Counted from the stretch's first letter, positions 7,958-15,603 are shown. The stretch: 40,090 nucleotides of DNA from Legionella waltersii (GCF_001468085.1 NZ_LNZB01000002.1:1-40090); one strand, 5' to 3'. Program-made: numbers and translations. Notes: generated by a model not told the origin, from the letters alone.

Positions 7958-9091
7958 TTGCTTACTAACAGAGACACATGGATTTTAATTTTAACGGGAC
8001 TAATAACCTCTATCATCTTTACTGCCACTTATCTGTTGCAACTAAGTGCTTTTATGTATGTCATCTTTCCTCTATTGGTAGGGCTCCTATTTGCACTCTC
8101 TTATAATGGGCGGAATGTTTCAGAATTATTGGGCAGCAGTTTTTTTGTTGCTCTGCTATTATCTATCCCTTTTAGAGGTTATGGCATTTGGGAATCAGAG
8201 GGCACCAGCCATATTAATTTACTTATTTTCTATCCTGTTCTAGTTTATATAACCCATTGTTTTCATTATACCTATCATCATAACGGCGGTCATTGGAATA
8301 TGAGCTATGCACTATTGTTTGAAGCTGCATGGAATACCCTAATCCTCTTGCTTTTTGGGACGCTTTTTATGTATTTGAGTGGGAACTTAATTTTATACCC
8401 GTCTTTTTTATTTGATAGTATCTACAGCTCTTTTTTATATAATCGCGTGTCTACTAACGGTGCTTTCTCGTTATTTTTGATACTCTTTTTATTGTTTCTT
8501 GGTATTGGTATAGGTCAATATAATATTAAGGTGCTTCATCAGTTACGTTTTATCTTGCGAACATGTATGTATTATTTTCTACCTTTCTTAGTGTTAACAA
8601 GCGTCACGTTTTTTATTCTGTTTTGGCAAAATACTGATCTAAACCCAAATATCATTATCAGTGCTTTTTTTGATTTAACTCTTGTGAGCATTTTGTTTTT
8701 AAATGCCTACTATCAATTTGGCAACAATGAAAAAAAGCAATTAGCTTGGCTCAATGGGCTTTTGCGTGGTTATAAAGTGTTTTTGCTCATCATGATACTC
8801 ATTGCCAACTATTACGCCTTTCGCTATATGTCTTTAGAATTCAATCAATTGATCTGTTTAACCATCGCGTTTTTTTTAGGATGTATTTATGCTTACAGTG
8901 CCTTCCGTCCCGGTAAAGAAGCACAGAAAATCATGGAGGAAGGGAATAAATATTTGGCTATAGTGTTTATGACCGCTCTTTATCTTGCTATTTTTCCGTC
9001 ATTTGATTTTACAGTGAATCAAGATAAAGCTCCCCTGTCTATTTGGGATGGTGCTGACTATATTAGAAAACATGCTTTCCAAGATAGCTAA
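7958..9091 (+). CDS. DUF4153-like polytopic membrane protein, tandem paralogue 2
   Basis: This protein has 377 residues from a TTG start preceded by a strong AAGGAG (7945-7950, 7-base gap). It has the same topology and conserved segments as the upstream paralogue (THCFHYTYHHNGGHWNMSYA, LLFEAAWN, LLRGYKVFLLIMILIANYYA). It is slightly longer in the loop after the third helix. A TTG start with an excellent ribosome binding site suggests moderate, controlled expression. Tandem duplication within a repeat-flanked cassette suggests transfer or amplification as a unit. The substrate or role is unknown. Confidence 0.65.
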   Translation: MLTNRDTWILILTGLITSIIFTATYLLQLSAFMYVIFPLLVGLLFALSYNGRNVSELLGSSFFVALLLSIPFRGYGIWESEGTSHINLLIFYPVLVYITHCFHYTYHHNGGHWNMSYALLFEAAWNTLILLLFGTLFMYLSGNLILYPSFLFDSIYSSFLYNRVSTNGAFSLFLILFLLFLGIGIGQYNIKVLHQLRFILRTCMYYFLPFLVLTSVTFFILFWQNTDLNPNIIISAFFDLTLVSILFLNAYYQFGNNEKKQLAWLNGLLRGYKVFLLIMILIANYYAFRYMSLEFNQLICLTIAFFLGCIYAYSAFRPGKEAQKIMEEGNKYLAIVFMTALYLAIFPSFDFTVNQDKAPLSIWDGADYIRKHAFQDS

Positions 9092-9127
9092 AATAATCAG
9101 GGGGCGGACTCCGATATGTTTTGCTAC

Positions 9128-9259
9128 GTATATTCGGGTTGGACCAAAATTTGTATTGAATAACTAATAGGATACCTATTAAAGCCTCCTATATTTACTC
9201 TTAAAAGTTATTTATAAGTTCCAAAATAGCTTTTAAGAAAACAAAATTTCCATGCCAAT
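9128..9259 (+). repeat. Direct repeat A, copy 2
   Basis: Second copy of the 133-bp repeat, beginning 36 bp after the stop of the second DUF4153-like gene. It differs from copy 1 at a few positions (for example GGGTTGG for GGGTCGG). The flanking bases on each side differ from those of copy 1, so the repeat borders are sharp. Confidence 0.9.
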
Positions 9260-9604
9260 ACGTTCAAATTTTTTGGGGGGGTAAATTATCTCTTTTAGCA
9301 GGCTAATTTAATTTAGAAGCCATTTTGAGTCTTAAAATTAGCGACTAGGCTAGGCTGTTAAGCCAAGTATTTTGCCAAGTCTTGCCCACAGAATCTTCTC
9401 ACGTTGAAACTTCATATCGATTTAATAAAGCGCTGGGCTTAACTGCCCAGCCTAGCTAAATAAATTAAGAATTTCATTTAGAGCATGATGGATTAGATAT
9501 ATCTAAGTGCTGATAATAGGGCGAATCTTTGGTAGCGGTTAAAAAAAGAGCGTCACTCAGCCGCACTTATAAATTCGGAGTAACTGTCCAACCAATTCAA
9601 AACA
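9260..9604. other. Non-coding stretch with a BIME and no gene
   Basis: It contains the complete BIME-like element described separately (9345-9454). Outside it I see a G-run (GGGGGGG near 9278) and AT-rich DNA, with no supported ORF or RNA. Confidence 0.4.
9345..9454. repeat. Complete BIME-like element
   Basis: Inverted REP ends CTAGGCTAGGCTGTTAAGCC and GGGCTTAACTGCCCAGCCTA surround a ~60-base centre (CCACAGAATCTTCTCACG, GAAACTTCATATCGATTTAA) shared with 6364-6425 and 12052-12113. The total is 110 bp. The conserved centre means it spreads as a unit rather than as single REPs. Confidence 0.75.
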
Positions 9605-10345
9605 TTAGAAAGCTACGTGTTCTAGACTTTGATTATCTACAATCGGCTCCTGTTCTGTGTTTTGATCTGAGTTTTTAGTGGCAAAAAATGACAATAAGTT
9701 TTTTTCGCGATTGATTTCATTATCAAGTTCGCGGGAAGGAGTAATGCTTCCTAAAGTACACCCTGCCATTACGAGGGCGGCAACTCCACACATCGACAAT
9801 GCAATTGCATGACTAATACCCATCATTGGATCGAAAACACTTACTGTAAGACCTACGAGAATCGCCCCTGCAATCGCAGCCAATCCTACCAAAGTCAAAG
9901 CTACCAGTCCTATTATTGTTCCAATATTTAATAAACGAAGATGCTGTTGTCGATCGGGTATTTGTTGGTTCAGCTTGATTAATGCGATTGCGACTGCTTC
10001 AGGTTGGTTCTCAGCAATCTGTATACTTTCTAGCAAGGTAATAAATGCTTTATATTCTTCAATGAGACTCGGTCTTTTGCGAAAAAAATCGACAACTTCC
10101 GCAATTTGTTGCTGAATGTTCTGGTCTACTTTGTTTTCTTTAAACACATGGGTTAATCTCTGCTCCAAGGAATCCATTCTTATGTCTAATATTTCCTTTT
10201 CAAGATTTCTGTATCTGTGTTTATATCCAGCATCATTGAACATAGTGTCATCCATTTCAATTGTTGCAATTTGAGGGCAATCATATCCAGAGATTGTTAA
10301 ATTTTCAATACAATTAAGTGTGATCAACTTTATGGGGTTTCGCAC
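9605..10345 (-). CDS. Hypothetical protein with two membrane helices (effector-like)
   Basis: This protein has up to 246 residues from GTG 10345; ATG encoding MDDTMFNDAGYK (residue 31) is a plausible alternative start. I do not recognise a family. Residues ~45-130 are helical and charged. Residues ~138-165 and ~172-200 form two hydrophobic segments (LNIGTIIGLVALTLVGLAA and ISHAIALSMCGVAALVMAG), a helical hairpin. The C-terminal ~45 residues are hydrophilic and acidic (KNSDQNTEQEPIVDNQSLE). The soluble head, membrane hairpin and acidic tail are a common layout of membrane-anchored Legionella effectors, but no direct evidence exists here. Confidence 0.5.
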   Translation of the reverse strand: MRNPIKLITLNCIENLTISGYDCPQIATIEMDDTMFNDAGYKHRYRNLEKEILDIRMDSLEQRLTHVFKENKVDQNIQQQIAEVVDFFRKRPSLIEEYKAFITLLESIQIAENQPEAVAIALIKLNQQIPDRQQHLRLLNIGTIIGLVALTLVGLAAIAGAILVGLTVSVFDPMMGISHAIALSMCGVAALVMAGCTLGSITPSRELDNEINREKNLLSFFATKNSDQNTEQEPIVDNQSLEHVAF

Positions 10346-10434
10346 ACTATATAGCCGATGCCTCTAGGCAGAATCTATCACTAGAAGAAATTCATATGAG
10401 AATGTAGGGTACGTGCTCCTCCAAAAAAGCCTAT

Positions 10435-10581
10435 ATAGGCTGGGCTGTTAAGCCCAGCATTCCATATCAGTAATGGACGGTATATCATAAATTTGGTAAG
10501 TAGATTAATCAATTTAAAATTGTTGGAATAGCCCTTGAGTGAGACTCGATAGCTGATGCTGGGCTTAACAGCCAAACCTAC
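10435..10581. repeat. Pair of inverted REPs (BIME) beside the RAYT remnant
   Basis: ATAGGCTGGGCTGTTAAGCC (from 10435, hairpin to 10458) faces GCTGGGCTTAACAGCCAAAC followed by CTAC (10558-10581), i.e. GTAG plus hairpin on the other strand. The centre differs from the other BIMEs. REPs flanking a RAYT gene are the expected arrangement. Confidence 0.75.
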
Positions 10582-10593
10582 GTCAGCTGGTGC

Positions 10594-11251
10594 TCATAAG
10601 CCACCATCACTCACCAAATTATAATTGTTCAAAATCATCATTACACCCCAACCTTCAGTCAATATACCATACCTGATAAATCGATGAATGCTCGAATACT
10701 CCCAATCAGAAGGATTAAGAACATAGCGATGTATAACCGGGTTAAAGTGAATATAATTGATGTGATGTTCATCATCTTCGGCATCTTTAATAAGATGCTC
10801 CCAATACCTGCGGTGCTAAATACCTCTATCACGGTTCTTTTTTCGGGAATCGGATATATTTTCATCCATCTCAATTTGTATAGAACAGGACTTACGAAAA
10901 ACCCCAAGGTCGAGGCAAAAGAACTTTTTAATGAGGGAGTTTAGATGGACTAAATGACCGAATTAAAAAGTTCTTTTAACAAAGAGATTGGGGTTTTTCG
11001 TAAGTCCTGTAGAAAACCTGGATTTTATTAAACTTATAATTCTTATCACCTTAAGGCAAGGTCATCATCATATGGCAATGATCAGGCATAATAACAACGG
11101 CATCTAAATAGAAAGGATGGTTTTTCTGAACTTTTTTAAAAACAAATCTTAAGGAGTTAATAGGATTAATAAGTAAATTACTTTTCCAATTTTGCAAATT
11201 TAAGGTAAAAAAATAGGTGGCGTTAGCTACCATTACTCTTCTATAACGCAT
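10594..11251 (-). pseudogene. REP-associated tyrosine transposase (RAYT), decayed
   Basis: RAYTs are Y1 single-strand transposases of the IS200/IS605 type that mobilise REPs. The 5' part (from ATG 11251) encodes MRYRRVMVANATYFFTLNLQ and the HUH motif MPDHCHMMMTLP. The next codon, normally within PEGD or PxGD, is TAA (11053-11051) followed by GGT GAT, so this is a nonsense mutation. After a MITE insertion (10886-11009) the reading resumes in another frame: ENISDSRKKNRDRGI, then TAG (10818-10816) where the family has Trp, then HRRYWEHLIKDAEDDEHHIN and YIHFNPVIHRYVLNPSDWEY, which includes the expected catalytic Tyr region. The ancestral stop is TGA at 10594-10596. It carries two nonsense changes, an insertion and a probable frameshift, so it is inactive. 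Confidence 0.88.
10886..11009. mobile_element. 124-bp MITE-like insertion with 5-bp target duplication
   Basis: Perfect 22-bp terminal inverted repeats begin CAGGACTTACGAAAAACCCC (10886) and end with its complement at 11009. An inner 16-bp inverted repeat AAAAGAACTTTTTAAT / ATTAAAAAGTTCTTTT lies at 10917-10932 / 10962-10977. TAGAA flanks both sides (10881-10885 and 11010-11014) and fits a target-site duplication. It has no coding capacity and would fold into one long hairpin. It interrupts the RAYT pseudogene. The parental transposase is not in the window. Confidence 0.85.
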
Positions 11252-11318
11252 AAGGATGGATTATTGTTATTCCGGTTGGGGTTTTATAATGGTTTTTATA
11301 TGAAGTTCTAGATAGTTT

Positions 11319-11341
11319 CTGGGCTTGTCAGCCCAGCCTAC
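11319..11341 (-). repeat. Single REP between the RAYT remnant and the SDR gene
   Basis: On the minus strand this reads GTAGGCTGGGCTGACAAGCC followed by CAG: a GTAG tetranucleotide plus a hairpin, the standard REP form. It lies on the 5' side of the RAYT pseudogene, so REPs flank the gene on both sides. Confidence 0.7.
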
Positions 11342-11371
11342 GTTTGCGTATAGAAATTTGAGGAGAAATGA

Positions 11372-11971
11372 ATGCGTATTTTAGTGATTGGAGGAACAGG
11401 TACAATAGGGCAATCGGTTGCGAAGGAATTATCATTACGTCATGAGGTAATCATTGCAGCACGTGAGCATGGTGAGGTTAGAGTAGATATTGCCGATAAG
11501 AACTCTATAGAAATGATGTTTCAAACAGTAGGAAAAGTTGATGCAGTAGTTTCAACCACCGGTAAGGTACATTTTGGAGCATTTCATGAAATAACTGAAG
11601 CGCAATATGCTCTTGGTTTAAATAATAAATTGATGGGGCAGGTGAATCTTGTTTCTATTGGTTTAAATTATCTGAATGATAGGGGTTCTTTCACCTTAAC
11701 TAGTGGAATTTTAAATCGAGATCCTATTCGTTTAGGTTCATCAGCCTCAATGGTCAATGGTGCTATCGATGGATTTGTGAAAGCGGCAGCGATTGAAATG
11801 CCGCGCGGCTTACGGATCAATGTAGTTAGTCCTACAGTTGTGTCCGAATCTATGGATAAATACGCCGATTTTTTTCGAGGATTTGAACCTGTATCTGCTG
11901 CAAGGGTTGCATTAGCCTATGTTAAATCGGTGGAAGGGGCTCAGACTGGGCAGATTTATTGTGTTATTTAG
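11372..11971 (+). CDS. Short-chain dehydrogenase/reductase with atypical active site
   Basis: This 199-residue protein has a strong AGGAG (11361-11365) 6 bases before the ATG. The N-terminal Rossmann motif GGTGTIGQSVAKEL binds NAD(P). Further SDR landmarks are DAVVSTTGKV, SGILNRDPI and RINVVSPTVVSESM. The usual catalytic YxxxK is not present. The equivalent segment reads MVNGAIDGFVKAAAIEMPRG, with Asn where Tyr is expected and no Lys four residues later. The length is short for a classical SDR (~250) but similar to a proteobacterial subgroup with the same NGA-x-x-xFVxAA segment, recalled from memory. It may bind nucleotide without classical catalysis. It stands alone between REPs. Confidence 0.8.
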   Translation: MRILVIGGTGTIGQSVAKELSLRHEVIIAAREHGEVRVDIADKNSIEMMFQTVGKVDAVVSTTGKVHFGAFHEITEAQYALGLNNKLMGQVNLVSIGLNYLNDRGSFTLTSGILNRDPIRLGSSASMVNGAIDGFVKAAAIEMPRGLRINVVSPTVVSESMDKYADFFRGFEPVSAARVALAYVKSVEGAQTGQIYCVI

Positions 11972-12031
11972 TATCGAGAAGTAATGTTTTTGTATGTGCA
12001 AAAATAAAATTCAGCGAGTAGCGAGTAGCGA

Positions 12032-12140
12032 GTAGGCTGGGCTGTTAAGCCCAGCATTTTCCCAAGAAGTGTCCACAGAGTCTTCTCGCATTGAAACTTC
12101 ATATCGATTAGATAAAGCGCTGGGCTTAACAGCCCAGCCT
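12032..12140. repeat. Complete BIME-like element
   Basis: GTAGGCTGGGCTGTTAAGCC at the left and GGGCTTAACAGCCCAGCCT at the right enclose a centre (GTGTCCACAGAGTCTTCTCG, TTGAAACTTCATATCGATTA) shared with 6344-6425 and 9345-9454. Just before it, GCGAGTA is repeated three times (12014-12034). Confidence 0.8.
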
Positions 12141-12169
12141 CAATCTGGTGTCAATGAATGGCTCTCAAT

Positions 12170-12201
12170 GTTGGGCTTCCCTTTGCTCAGCAGCAACCTA
12201 C
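12170..12201 (-). repeat. REP variant
   Basis: The minus strand reads GTAGGTTGCTGCTGAGCAAA then GGGAAGCCCAAC. It has the GTAG start and an imperfect hairpin, a diverged member of the same REP family. Confidence 0.5.
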
Positions 12202-12271
12202 ATACCTGAGCTAAATCCTAATTTCCTTATTGATTTGAAAAATATTAAGCAACATTTTTCTTAGTAATGAA

Positions 12272-12661
12272 TTATAAATCCCAACGATCTTTATCTTTCC
12301 AGTAGGGGCATTCTGGGCAATGCCCATTTTCTTCGTAATCAATGCCTTCTTCGTGGGGGCAACCTAGTATTTTTTCACCAAGTGCAAAAATAGATCTTAC
12401 TTGAAAGGATTTTATGAACTCAACAATTTCAAGATGGACAAAATCAACTTTTCTTATATCCATGCTTGAATACCATTTCTCCACATAAGCTGGATCGTCA
12501 TCTTCATTTAATAGAATAGTTACAACAACTTTTGATGCAATGTCAGCATTAGGACCATAGTAAGCAACTGTAGCTGCAGGATAGCCATTATCACCTTGTT
12601 TTATTTTTTTATGTAGGTATTTTTTGGCCATTTGTATTTTAAGTCGGCTAACTTCTTTCAT
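12272..12661 (-). CDS. Conserved hypothetical protein with C-terminal Cys cluster
   Basis: This 129-residue protein starts MKEVSRLKIQMAKKYLHKKI. The central region (ATVAYYGPNADIASKVVVTI) looks like a small alpha/beta fold. The C-terminus contains CPHEEGIDYEENGHCPECPY, with four Cys and a His that could bind a metal such as zinc. I recall similar small proteins in other gammaproteobacteria but no function. It has no signal peptide. It is a single gene lying between two REP variants (12170-12201 and 12684-12715). Confidence 0.7.
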   Translation of the reverse strand: MKEVSRLKIQMAKKYLHKKIKQGDNGYPAATVAYYGPNADIASKVVVTILLNEDDDPAYVEKWYSSMDIRKVDFVHLEIVEFIKSFQVRSIFALGEKILGCPHEEGIDYEENGHCPECPYWKDKDRWDL

Positions 12662-12683
12662 AATAGACCTTTTAGTTTATAAC

Positions 12684-12715
12684 GTTGGGCTTCGCTGTGC
12701 TCAGCGCCAACCTAC
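12684..12715 (-). repeat. REP variant
   Basis: The minus strand reads GTAGGTTGGCGCTGAGCACA then GCGAAGCCCAAC. It has GTAG plus an imperfect stem GTTGG/CCAAC, related to the variant at 12170-12201. Confidence 0.55.
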
Positions 12716-12723
12716 GTTGTCCT

Positions 12724-12874
12724 TATTGAGACATAGGTAACAAAATATTCCGAAGACATAGGTTACACTCAAAAGTATTTCTGGAGAAGAGAAATGCCAT
12801 GGCAGGAGTGTACTAAAGTGGATGAAAAGATAAAATTTGTAGCAAGATTGTTAGATGGCGAACAAATTGCCTGA
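12724..12874 (+). mobile_element. IS481-family left-end remnant
   Basis: The start holds the repeat-like pair ACATAGGTAAC and ACATAGGTTAC, typical of IS481 ends. The ORF 12794-12874 encodes MPWQECTKVDEKIKFVARLL then DGEQIA and a stop, matching the first ~26 residues of IS481 transposases (MPWKE...KxxFIxxxLxGE). Everything downstream is lost and sequence from another IS follows at once. Confidence 0.7.
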
Positions 12875-13111
12875 ATGTGGCGATTTAGTAAATCGAATGG
12901 AATAACTGAAGGCTTCCATCGAAAGATGAAATTGATTCAACGTAGGGCTTATGGTTTTAGAAATTTTGAAAATTATAGGTTAAGAGTTAGAGTGCTTTGT
13001 GGATGAGTGAAGTGCCCCCGGAAATGGGGAAGAGCCGAAACTTTGAAAATTATAGGTCAAGGGTTAAAGTTTTATGTTCTTGATTAGTGCCCCCGGAAAT
13101 GGGGAAGAGCC
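12875..13111 (+). mobile_element. ISL3-family 3' end remnant, with tail duplicated
   Basis: The frame encoding WRFSKSNGITEGFHRKMKLI, QRRAYGFRNFENYRLRVRVL and CG matches the C-terminus of ISL3-type transposases. It is followed by AGTGCCCCCGGAAATGGGGA (13011) as the IS end. About 75 bp later a second tail (FENYRSRVKVLCS) and the same end (13086-13111) are found. Two related copies therefore recombined to leave tandem 3' ends. Confidence 0.7.
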
Positions 13112-13112
13112 T

Positions 13113-13291
13113 TTTAAATGGCGCGCTCGGAGGGACTCGAACCCCCGACACCTTGGTTCGAAGCCAATTTGATCAAGATTAATTATTAATGAAATCAGTA
13201 ACTTGCGATGTAACGAATCAGCCAATTACTGCCTACAACTGCCTGAAACAACTAGGGTTATACTACACTTTGTTACAAATCTGCTACAGTA
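13113..13291. repeat. Attachment-site scar 1: 3' part of tRNA-Arg plus arm-site-like repeats
   Basis: 13113-13167 is identical to 26639-26693, i.e. the 3' end of the tRNA-Arg gene up to the anticodon stem-loop (TTGGTTCGAAGCCAA). Identity stops there. The following ~120 bp (13154-13291) recur at 19549-19672 and contain ACTGCCTACAACTGCCTG, tandem motifs that could be integrase arm sites. This marks the left border of an integrated element. Confidence 0.8.
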
Positions 13292-14297
13292 AATTTTTAT
13301 AGTTTTCCTGCTCAATAAAGCTGACTAATTCTCTTTCAGTAGGTAGTACAGTTTTGTATTTAGAAGCGAAAATTTGCTTGCTTTCTTTAAGGACGGAATA
13401 TTTAACCATCGTCTCATCTTTGTCTGCACAAAGAATAATACCTATTGTGGGGTTATCGTCCTTCCCACGCTTTAACTCATCAAACATTCGCACATACATG
13501 TCCATTTGGCCGATATTTTCATGCGTGAGTTTCTCTGTTTTTAAATCGATAACCACAAAGCATTTTAAAAGATAGTTGTAGAAAACCAAGTCAATATAGA
13601 AATGCGATGTTTCAGTGCTCACACGCATTTGGCGCGCAACAAATGAAAATCCTTTGCCTAACTCTAAAAGAAACTTTTGTAAATGTTCTATTATGTTGGA
13701 CTCTAAAAGACTTTCTTGGCCTTTTAAATCTTCAGGAACATTTAAAAACTCTAAAACATAGGGATCTTTGATAAAATCAAGGTGCTGTTCGCCATCGTGA
13801 ATATTTAATTTTTCTTGTCCTTGAGTAGACAACAAGCGTCGGTAATAACCACTTTTGATGTTACGCTCTAATAGACGAGTGCTCCAATTTTGGGAGCTTG
13901 CCTCTTGAAGATAGTAATGCCGTTCTTTTTCATCATCTAGACGCATAATAAGCCGAATATGTGTCCAGCTTAGATTCGCTACGCACTGCGTAGTGAATTG
14001 GTCAAAATTAGAAAAACGAGAGTAAAACTGTCTAATATTTCGTATATTTGCCTCTGTAAATCCCTTGCCAAAGCAATCTGTTAAATATCGAGATAAATTT
14101 GCAATTAGATATTCACCATAATTTGCACGTGCCTTACCCTGTTGTTCTTGCTCAACAATACGTTTACCAATCTGCCAATAAGTTTTAGTCATGACAGAAT
14201 TTACTGATCTATAGGCTAGTTCACGCCCAGAGCGCAGTAATTCACTAATTTCCGAAAAAAACTGTTGCTCATCTGTTAGCAGCTTTTTTGAACTCAT
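13284..14297 (-). CDS. DUF1016/YhcG-type PD-(D/E)XK nuclease-domain protein
   Basis: This protein has 337 residues from ATG 14297. The longer frame begins at a TTG (14411) inside the upstream gene and is rejected. The N-terminal DUF1016-N part is seen in YWQIGKRIVEQEQQGKARAN and in YGEYLIANLSRYLTDCFGKG. The C-terminal nuclease fold has SHFYIDLVFYNYLLKCFVVI followed by DLKTEKLTHENIGQMDMYV, giving the acidic residues and the xDLK motif of the PD-(D/E)XK family. Members occur in mobile islands and some are associated with restriction or defence loci. The exact role of this copy is unknown. The 3' end overlaps the attachment-scar repeat (to 13291). The next gene upstream on the same strand ends 82 bases before it. 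Confidence 0.85.
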   Translation of the reverse strand: MSSKKLLTDEQQFFSEISELLRSGRELAYRSVNSVMTKTYWQIGKRIVEQEQQGKARANYGEYLIANLSRYLTDCFGKGFTEANIRNIRQFYSRFSNFDQFTTQCVANLSWTHIRLIMRLDDEKERHYYLQEASSQNWSTRLLERNIKSGYYRRLLSTQGQEKLNIHDGEQHLDFIKDPYVLEFLNVPEDLKGQESLLESNIIEHLQKFLLELGKGFSFVARQMRVSTETSHFYIDLVFYNYLLKCFVVIDLKTEKLTHENIGQMDMYVRMFDELKRGKDDNPTIGIILCADKDETMVKYSVLKESKQIFASKYKTVLPTERELVSFIEQENYKNLL

Positions 14298-14379
14298 TTC
14301 CAACTCATTAGATTGTTTCTCTTGCCTCAAGTTTAACTGATTCAGGTACCTCAAAAAAGATTTTATTGCAGACCTTAAA

Positions 14380-15603
14380 TTATTCAACAGAAGATACGAA
14401 ATCCAACACAAATTTAATAAACTGCTGTGTTTCCTTAAGCTTGTTTAGTTCCGATCCTGGTTTACAAGCAATGGCTTTTAAAATTAGGTCGCTCCATACA
14501 GAATATTTATTGATTACCCAATGGGCTGCTTTTGTCTTTGATGTGATACCACCTGTCTCTAATGAGTAAAGGGTTCTGCACATGGTAAAAATTGCAAACA
14601 CTTGATAATCACTTCTTTTGAGCTTTACTAAATCAGTTAACATGACTCGCCAATATTCAGCTAAGTTTTTCTTAATGGCTAACTGTAGCTCTTCAGGGGA
14701 AACTTCTTTAATCATCCCTTTAATGTCAGGGCCGCTAATTGCAATTCCTTTGTTTCTAAGCAGTGATAATTCGATTATAAAATTATTGCCGTAAGGGGCT
14801 AGATATAATTTCCCCTCATTAAAATAAGGTCGTTTATTTTCTGGGTTAAAATTTAAAAGTTCGTTTTGAGCAATATATGACGCTTCAATTTTTTTGACAT
14901 AGGGAGTATGGCTTGAATAAAGCTCATTATGCATGGCCTCAATTTGAGAAATAGTAATTTCTGAAAGAGGTTCAGTGGTAATGATATAACAGTCAATATC
15001 ACTAGTATTTGCATTAAAACTATTATTTGCAATAGAACCACCAACATACAGCCCAATGAAACTATCTAATAGATTGGCTTGTACCTTTTGAACTAGCTCC
15101 TGCAGAAGCGCCTTGATTTCACTATCAATAGATTGAATAACAACATTACTCGGACTATCTATAGGTATTTGTTCTAAGTAGGTTACTATAAGTTGCTCTA
15201 TAGCACTCACTGAGAAACTAGGGCAGTAGCGTGGGTATTCTCGCTCTAGGCCATAAGCATGTTTTTCTAATAACTCTCTATTGTATTCATACATATTCAC
15301 GACAGTAAATTCATTACTGTATTTCTCTTCGCTATGAACTCCATAACCACCATCATATAGTGAACCATTAGGTAGCCGTATTAAAGTATGCCAGCATTCA
15401 TCGGTATCCTTTTGCATGATAAAAACAATATGGACTTTCTCGCTAAATTTTTGGTTCCAAAGCTTAAAAAATGAATTGGCAAATACAGCGCAGGGACCTG
15501 AGTTAATTGCTGGTTCGCCGAAATTATCTCCTGGTTGTGTGACATAACCGTAGAGTTTATTTATTGCATTAGATAATTCATGTAAAACGTTTAAGGCGTT
15601 CAT
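14380..15603 (-). CDS. Fusion: Cys/His/Asp protease-like domain plus ANT-type nucleotidyltransferase
   Basis: This is a 407-residue protein. Residues ~30-95 contain Cys38 (SGPCAVFANSFFKLW), His72 (ECWHTLIRLPNG) and Asp84 (SLYDGGYG), spaced as in small papain/transglutaminase-like folds. Residues ~165-400 form an aminoglycoside adenylyltransferase-like domain. The polymerase-beta motif GGSIANNSFNANTSDID supplies Asp202 and Asp204. Later segments (ISGPDIKGMIKEVSPEELQ, YQVFAIFTMCRTLYSLETGG, ITSKTKAAHWV) resemble the helical DUF4111 part of ANT(3'')/ANT(9) enzymes. The second half could adenylylate a small molecule, RNA or protein. The substrate is not predictable. Drug resistance is possible but unproven. 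The fusion is unusual. Confidence 0.7.
   Translation of the reverse strand: MNALNVLHELSNAINKLYGYVTQPGDNFGEPAINSGPCAVFANSFFKLWNQKFSEKVHIVFIMQKDTDECWHTLIRLPNGSLYDGGYGVHSEEKYSNEFTVVNMYEYNRELLEKHAYGLEREYPRYCPSFSVSAIEQLIVTYLEQIPIDSPSNVVIQSIDSEIKALLQELVQKVQANLLDSFIGLYVGGSIANNSFNANTSDIDCYIITTEPLSEITISQIEAMHNELYSSHTPYVKKIEASYIAQNELLNFNPENKRPYFNEGKLYLAPYGNNFIIELSLLRNKGIAISGPDIKGMIKEVSPEELQLAIKKNLAEYWRVMLTDLVKLKRSDYQVFAIFTMCRTLYSLETGGITSKTKAAHWVINKYSVWSDLILKAIACKPGSELNKLKETQQFIKFVLDFVSSVE

Noticed and set aside
10659..10944. Open frames on both strands (82 and 86 codons)
   Set aside because: They read the RAYT pseudogene and the MITE in wrong frames or strands. The RAYT frame explains the region better.
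14298..14411. 38-residue N-terminal extension of the DUF1016 protein
   Set aside because: It starts at TTG inside the upstream gene. ATG 14297 begins the family-like sequence.
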